A stretch of 64,000 bases of DNA from Micropterix aruncella (lineage: Eukaryota; Arthropoda; Insecta; Lepidoptera; Micropterigidae), in contig OX155978.1 in the NCBI GenBank assembly GCA_944548615.1, forward strand, positions 9,366,031 to 9,430,030, read 5' to 3'. Shown one piece after another: positions 42,201 through 48,200 of the stretch. The notes under the pieces were generated by a model. The model worked only from the letters and a program-made list of their open reading frames with translations. It was not told the DNA's origin and did not search any database. The position numbers and the translations under genes are program-made. The stretch's first letter is position 1. Every line of letters starts with the position of its first letter.

Positions 42201-45200
42201 ATTCGGGAAGCGTTATAACTGGCAATATCGAACTCTCAATCAATTCAATAAATACCTTCTGATTCACTGAAAATCGCCTTTCAATACGGAGATAACCCGC
42301 AAGTTGATACCACCACCTAGTGAGGGGTGGTCCCTCACAAATGCATGAAATATTATTTTAAGGGAACTTTTATGGTTTTGTAATAAAACGCCAAAAAAAA
42401 TCGGCAATCTTCTTCTTCTTCGTTCCCTCATTACTGAGGATCGTGGCCACTAGACAACAGTTTGCCTACGAGGCTCCTTCACTTCGACCTGTCTTCTCCA
42501 TGGCGGGTCGCAGATTGTATTGACCCTTTTGTAACTTCTTTGATGAGGTCGTTCTATCTGGCCGGTGATCTGCCTCTGCTTCTTCTTCCCTCCACTTGAC
42601 CCCCGGAAAGCATTTTTTCCAGATTCTCGGGTTTCTCTTGACAACATGACCGAAGTACCGCAGGACCGTTCTCATGCATACGGTGGAGAGCCTCACTTGG
42701 ATGCCGAGTTCTTCCAGGACAGGTTTGTTGGTGCGGCATGCTGTCCATGGGATTCCTAGCATTTTACACCAACACCACATCTCCAGTGCATCGATTTTGT
42801 TGCGTATCCGAGCCTTCAGGGTCTATGTCTCCGATGCATAGAGAAAGATCGAGTAAACCAGAGCTTGAACCAGCCTGACCTTAGTTCGCTTGCTTATACC
42901 CCGATTCTTCCACAGCCTTTCTAGCTTGTTCATGGCCGATCTTGCCATCTGGGTTCTGCGTGAGACTTCCTTTTCACAGTTTCCGTCATTGCATATCATG
43001 GAGCCCAGATAGACAAAGTCTTTCACAGCTTGAAGGTCACTCAGCTCGTTGGTGCGTTGCATGGTTCCAGCCCGGTCCACAAACATGAGATTGGTCTTGC
43101 TGCGGTTTAAGTGCAGTCCATACTCCTTGCTTTCTTCTCCACTCTGCGTAATAGGGTCGCCAACTTATTTTCATCGGCACCTATGATGGCCGTGTCTTCG
43201 GCGAATCTTAGGTTATTGATCCTGAGACCTCCAATACGAATTCCACCCTCCCATTCGTCTAGGACTTTTCCCATTATATGTTCGCCGATCAGATTGAAGA
43301 GTTTCGGAGATAAGATGCACCCTTGTCTGACGCCTCTTTCTGTTTTGAAGGAATTCGAAAGCTCATCGTCCAACTTTACTCTCGAAGCGCCTTCCATGTA
43401 CAGACTCTGTATGAGGAATATAAGGTGGTTTGGGACCCACATATCGCGCATAACCTCAAACATCTTCCCCCAGTCCACGCAATCAAAAGCTTTGGCATAG
43501 TCGATGAAACAGAGAGCCATTGGAATATTAAACTCCCTGCATTTCTTTATAAGTTGGCGAATGTTGAAGATTTGCTCATGTGTGCTTCGTCCTCTTACGA
43601 AACCGGCTTGCTCAATCGAGATTTGTGGGTCTGTGAAGCACTCCAGACTCTTGTTAAGAATGCTGAGGAGAATCTTGCTTACGTGAGAGATAAGCGAGAT
43701 CGTATGGTAATACTTATATATAAAATGCATCCCCGGCTTCGAATCCACTGCTCACCCCCCAGAATTGTAAAAAATTGTATTATATTGTATTATGACTTCA
43801 GTCGGTGAATTCCATGGCAGCTCCGTTTTATTTTATTTATAATACTATATCGGCAATACTTATATATATATAAAATATTTTCTACAGGCTCAAAATCAGT
43901 ATGGCGATGATTCGAAGTCAGTGCGCGTGATCCCTCAGCCGGCCCTGGCAGAATTTATCCAGAGAACCACAGCAGAAGACGGCGTGAGTCCGGTCCTGGA
44001 ATGGGAAATCGATAGCAACCAGCCCCTGCAGCATGTCGAACTGAAATATAGGAGAATTGACGAGGTAGGTTTTATATGTGATTAGAGTCCGCCCCTGTTT
44101 TGCAGGAGGACATACTAAATATTTGTATTTTTAAGTTAGGCCCAAACTTCTGACTAATCTTGTGCTTATAGATAAGACTGTTAACCCCTAGAGCCCCGGT
44201 TGGCCAGAGATGTCGGCCAAAACACGATGCAGCGTGACGGCCCCGTTTTAGTTTTATTTTAATTTAATTTATTTTATTTTATTATGTTTTATTATGTTAA
44301 TATGTTTTATTTTAATTATGGATACAGTGGTTTGGCATTAATTAATGTTTTGGTGAGACAGTGTCATAATTCAATTTTTTTACTAATTTTTACTAAAAAT
44401 TTTTGGGACATCAACTTGTCAATCGGCTGAGGGGCCGAGGCCTGAAGGGTTAATATCGCCCGGTAGCGAATGGTTTCGTGAAGCTTGGGCCATAAGATCC
44501 ACTTTGTTCTCGAATCCGGTCCAACTCACTATTCAACTCCTATTCAGAAGCCTCCTCGTGTGGAAAGCTACCCGGGGTAAGACTCTCGCGTCTCCGGCCT
44601 CACGGCTGGTGGATCTGTTTCTCCTGGGGGATTGCCTCCTGGCGCTACTGGACTGTTTGCGCACCGTTCGGCGACGCCAATCGGTTGTGCACTCTGACTA
44701 ATTGCTGAAGGAGTCTGGAGACTATGGAACGATACTGTCTCCTAAGCAGTGGGGGTGGATTTGATCTGTTGTCAACCATTTTTTAAATGACCATTTGGCT
44801 ACCTGATCCTGAATTCAGAGCATGCCTTTGGTCCGCGATAGATTCAAACCGAATCACCGCTGAATATACAGCAGGTAGAGGCCACGTAAGCGACTTCGGT
44901 CCCGTAACAAGTAGGAAGGAAGGAGGTATCCTGAAGGTTAATTTTTGACAAAGACATCCTGCAAAACTGGTATCCAGGGGGCGAGGTAGCTCCACTCTGT
45001 TACCTTCCTAGTACCTCGCCATAAGGCGTTGGACTCTTGCGAGCTCGTGGCTTTGCTGGACGGTAGGTTTGTGCTGTCCCAAAGTTTTCTACGCTCATCT
45101 CACGGCCGAAAGAATGATCACATATAGTTATACCAACCTAGGGTGATGGGTTCGCCTGTTGTAGTCGACACCGCCCAACTGTTAATGTCGCCTGGCAGCT

Positions 45201-48200
45201 AACGGCTCTCGTGCTGTTGGGCTATTAAGAGTTTCTTGTTGTTTTTGGTCGGCTCAACTCTCGTTTCAGCTCCTATCCTGTATCCTCCCCGAACAGGATC
45301 TACCCCGGCAGGAGCTCTGTTTTTCATACTAAGGCAAGTGAACCAGTTTCCCATGGGGGATGGTCTTCGGGTGCTGTTGGTGGTTTGCGCATTGTGCGTC
45401 ATCAGCTAATCGACTGTGCACTCCGGCGAATCATCGATCTATATCGTTATACCGGTCTGGGGTGACGGGTTCGCCCGTTACAGTCGATACCGCCATCCTG
45501 CAACAGGGCCCATTAGCTCTTACCGCTCCCATCGCTAATATCAGATAGAGGCCGCGCAAGCGACTTTAAACCTGCGACCAAACGGGAGGTTGGAGAAATC
45601 CAGACAATATTTCATTGCCGCAATCTTCCGTGATTATGCACCACTAGGGTTGTCGACTACAGCGGGAGAGCCCGTCACATCAGGAAGTTTTAACGATTAG
45701 TCGTTCTATCTCCCTGGAGTGAGCGTAGAAGACTTGAGGACAAAACAGTCCACCATCTAGCTACGCCACAAGCCCTTAAGAGGCCAACGCCTTAACCGCG
45801 AGATAGCCAGGAGTGTTAACCGGCGGGCTTACACTCACGCCCTTACTTCCAATTGTGACCAGATTACTCCAGTCTCTCGATTGGTTACGAGTTCGAGGTC
45901 GCTTGCGCGTGTACCGAATCTATCGCGGGCCACAGCGTCCTTTGCCCAGCTGTTCACCCAGGATCAGATGGCCTATGGTCATTTCAAGAGCAGTCGCCGT
46001 AAGGTCCGCAACCACCCCCGCTCTATAGGAAACAGTACTGCTTCCAGATTCCCCCGACTGTTAGTCAGAGTGGACATCTTGGGGTGTCAACTACAGCGGG
46101 CGAGCCCGTCACCACAGGACGTTTTAACGATTAGTCGTTCTATCGCCCTGCAGTGAACGTAGAAGACTTTGGACAGTACATTCTATGTCCAGCTACGTCA
46201 CAACCCGTGAGAGTCCAACGCCTTACCGCGAGTGAGCCAGGAATAAACCCGGCGGGCTCGAGATACTCGCGCCCTCACTTCCAATTGTGACCAGATTTCT
46301 CCGGTCTCTCGATTGGTTCCGAGTTCGAGGTCGCTTGCGCGGTCCTCTCCCTTACGAAGCGGTGAAACGGATTGCACCGAATCTGTCGCGGACCAAGGCG
46401 TCCTTTGCCCGACTCTGAACCGGGATCGGATGGCCAATGGTCATTTCAAGAGCAGTCGCCGTAAGGTAGACAACCACCCCCGCTCTATAGGAAACAATAC
46501 AGTTTCCAGACTCCCCCGATTGTTAGTCGGAGAGCACAATCGATTGGCTTGCGCCGCTCGGTGCGCAGACCGTCCAGGAGCGCCAGAGGATTGTTCCCAG
46601 GGGAGACTGGTTGACCCAGTGTCCTACCCAGGCTCGCACCCCATGCGTGGAGGCCATCGGATGAGTGTTGACCCGTGAGTGTGACCGACCCTGAAACAGA
46701 ATGGGTCTTCGTGGCCAACTCAGCAAGGGCCCATTAGCCCCCAGTCAGAGTGGACAGTCGATTGGCTTACGTCGCACGGTGCACAGACCGTCCAGGAGCG
46801 CCAGAAGGTTGATACCCAGGCTCGCACTTCATGCGTGCAGGCCGCCGGATAGGTGTTGACCCGTGAATGTGACCAACCCTGAACAGAATGGGTCTTCGTG
46901 GCCAACTCAGCAAGGGCCCATTAACTCCCGTGATTATGCACAGAGATTTGACTGCTTATTTTTAAATTTTTGTTTGTAGTCCCAGCCGCAACGACCGGCC
47001 ACTGAAGACGACTGGATCATCGTGCAGCCCAAGTTCGAGAAGCCAAATGAAGGAGCCCCCTACAAAGTCAGGCATATCCTCAGAGACTTACAACCTGGAA
47101 AATATGAAGCTAGAATCAAGTCCAAGAATACTCAAGGCTGGAGCGACATTAGCGACGGACATGTATTCGACGGAGGTCAGTTTTTTGTATACAATTATAT
47201 ACATCACACATAGACGGTGAATCTTTATGGCCTAACCACACAAGCATAATCCTCAATTTTTTTAAAGCAAAAGCAATTTCAAAGTTTTTTTTTCCTAGCA
47301 TGTTTAATAGTGTCGATATATATTGCCATGTTCAAAAAATATCCGATTCTTTCATGTAGGTATTCACATACAATCACCTTACACTAATTTTCTTCAAAAT
47401 AGTATTGATTATAAATAGGATAGAAAACGAATTTACCGCGTGAAATTTGTAGCACCCGACGTTTCGGTGACGTTGCAGCCGCCGTTGTCCAGGGTAGACT
47501 GAAGAGCTGTCAATCCGTTGTTTTGCGGGTAGGCCGCGTACCGCTTCCGCCACTGCGTAGGTTATAACGGTGGTGGGGGGCCGGGCTCGGAGCACGGGAA
47601 TTTTGAAAATCCGTCCTGCACACAACACTCACAGTACGTCTTTGCGTTCGGCGTTCGGCGGCGGGAACATTTTAAGAAGAGGGTTCCACGTAGAAGAGAG
47701 TTTGTAACCGTCGTCTCTGTTAAAGTTCGGGGTTCTTATTTCAATGGCTTCCCGGATCATGCGAGGAAAGTAGAAGTGTTCTTTGGATAGCACAATGGGA
47801 TTTTGAAACTGCATCCAGTGGTTACTTCCGCTATCCAATATATGTTCGCAGATCGCCGATTTTTCTCCCTGAACGTTTTTAACAGCTTTGATGTGTTCTG
47901 ACAGTCGCGTGGCTATGGGCCGTTTCGTTTGTCCAGCGTAGGCTAGACCGCAACTGCATTCGACTTTATACACACCCGGGGTTTGCAGTGGTATTACATC
48001 CTTTACAGGCCTCAAAAATCGAGCTATATTTTGGGTCGGTTTGAAGATCGTTTTTATATCGAATCTGTTTAGCATCTTACTTATTCGATCAGTCACGCCC
48101 TTGACGTATGGTAAGAATGCTCTTGATCTGCTCGGTTTCTGAGTTTCGTCTGTATTAGATCGTGTGCGTGTCTCGTGATATTTACCGTATCCATTTTTCC

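Noticed and set aside
43107..43748. Functional reverse transcriptase gene
   Set aside because: The catalytic YADD box is changed to FAED, the 5' part is missing and the downstream frame is shifted, so it is a dead LINE copy.
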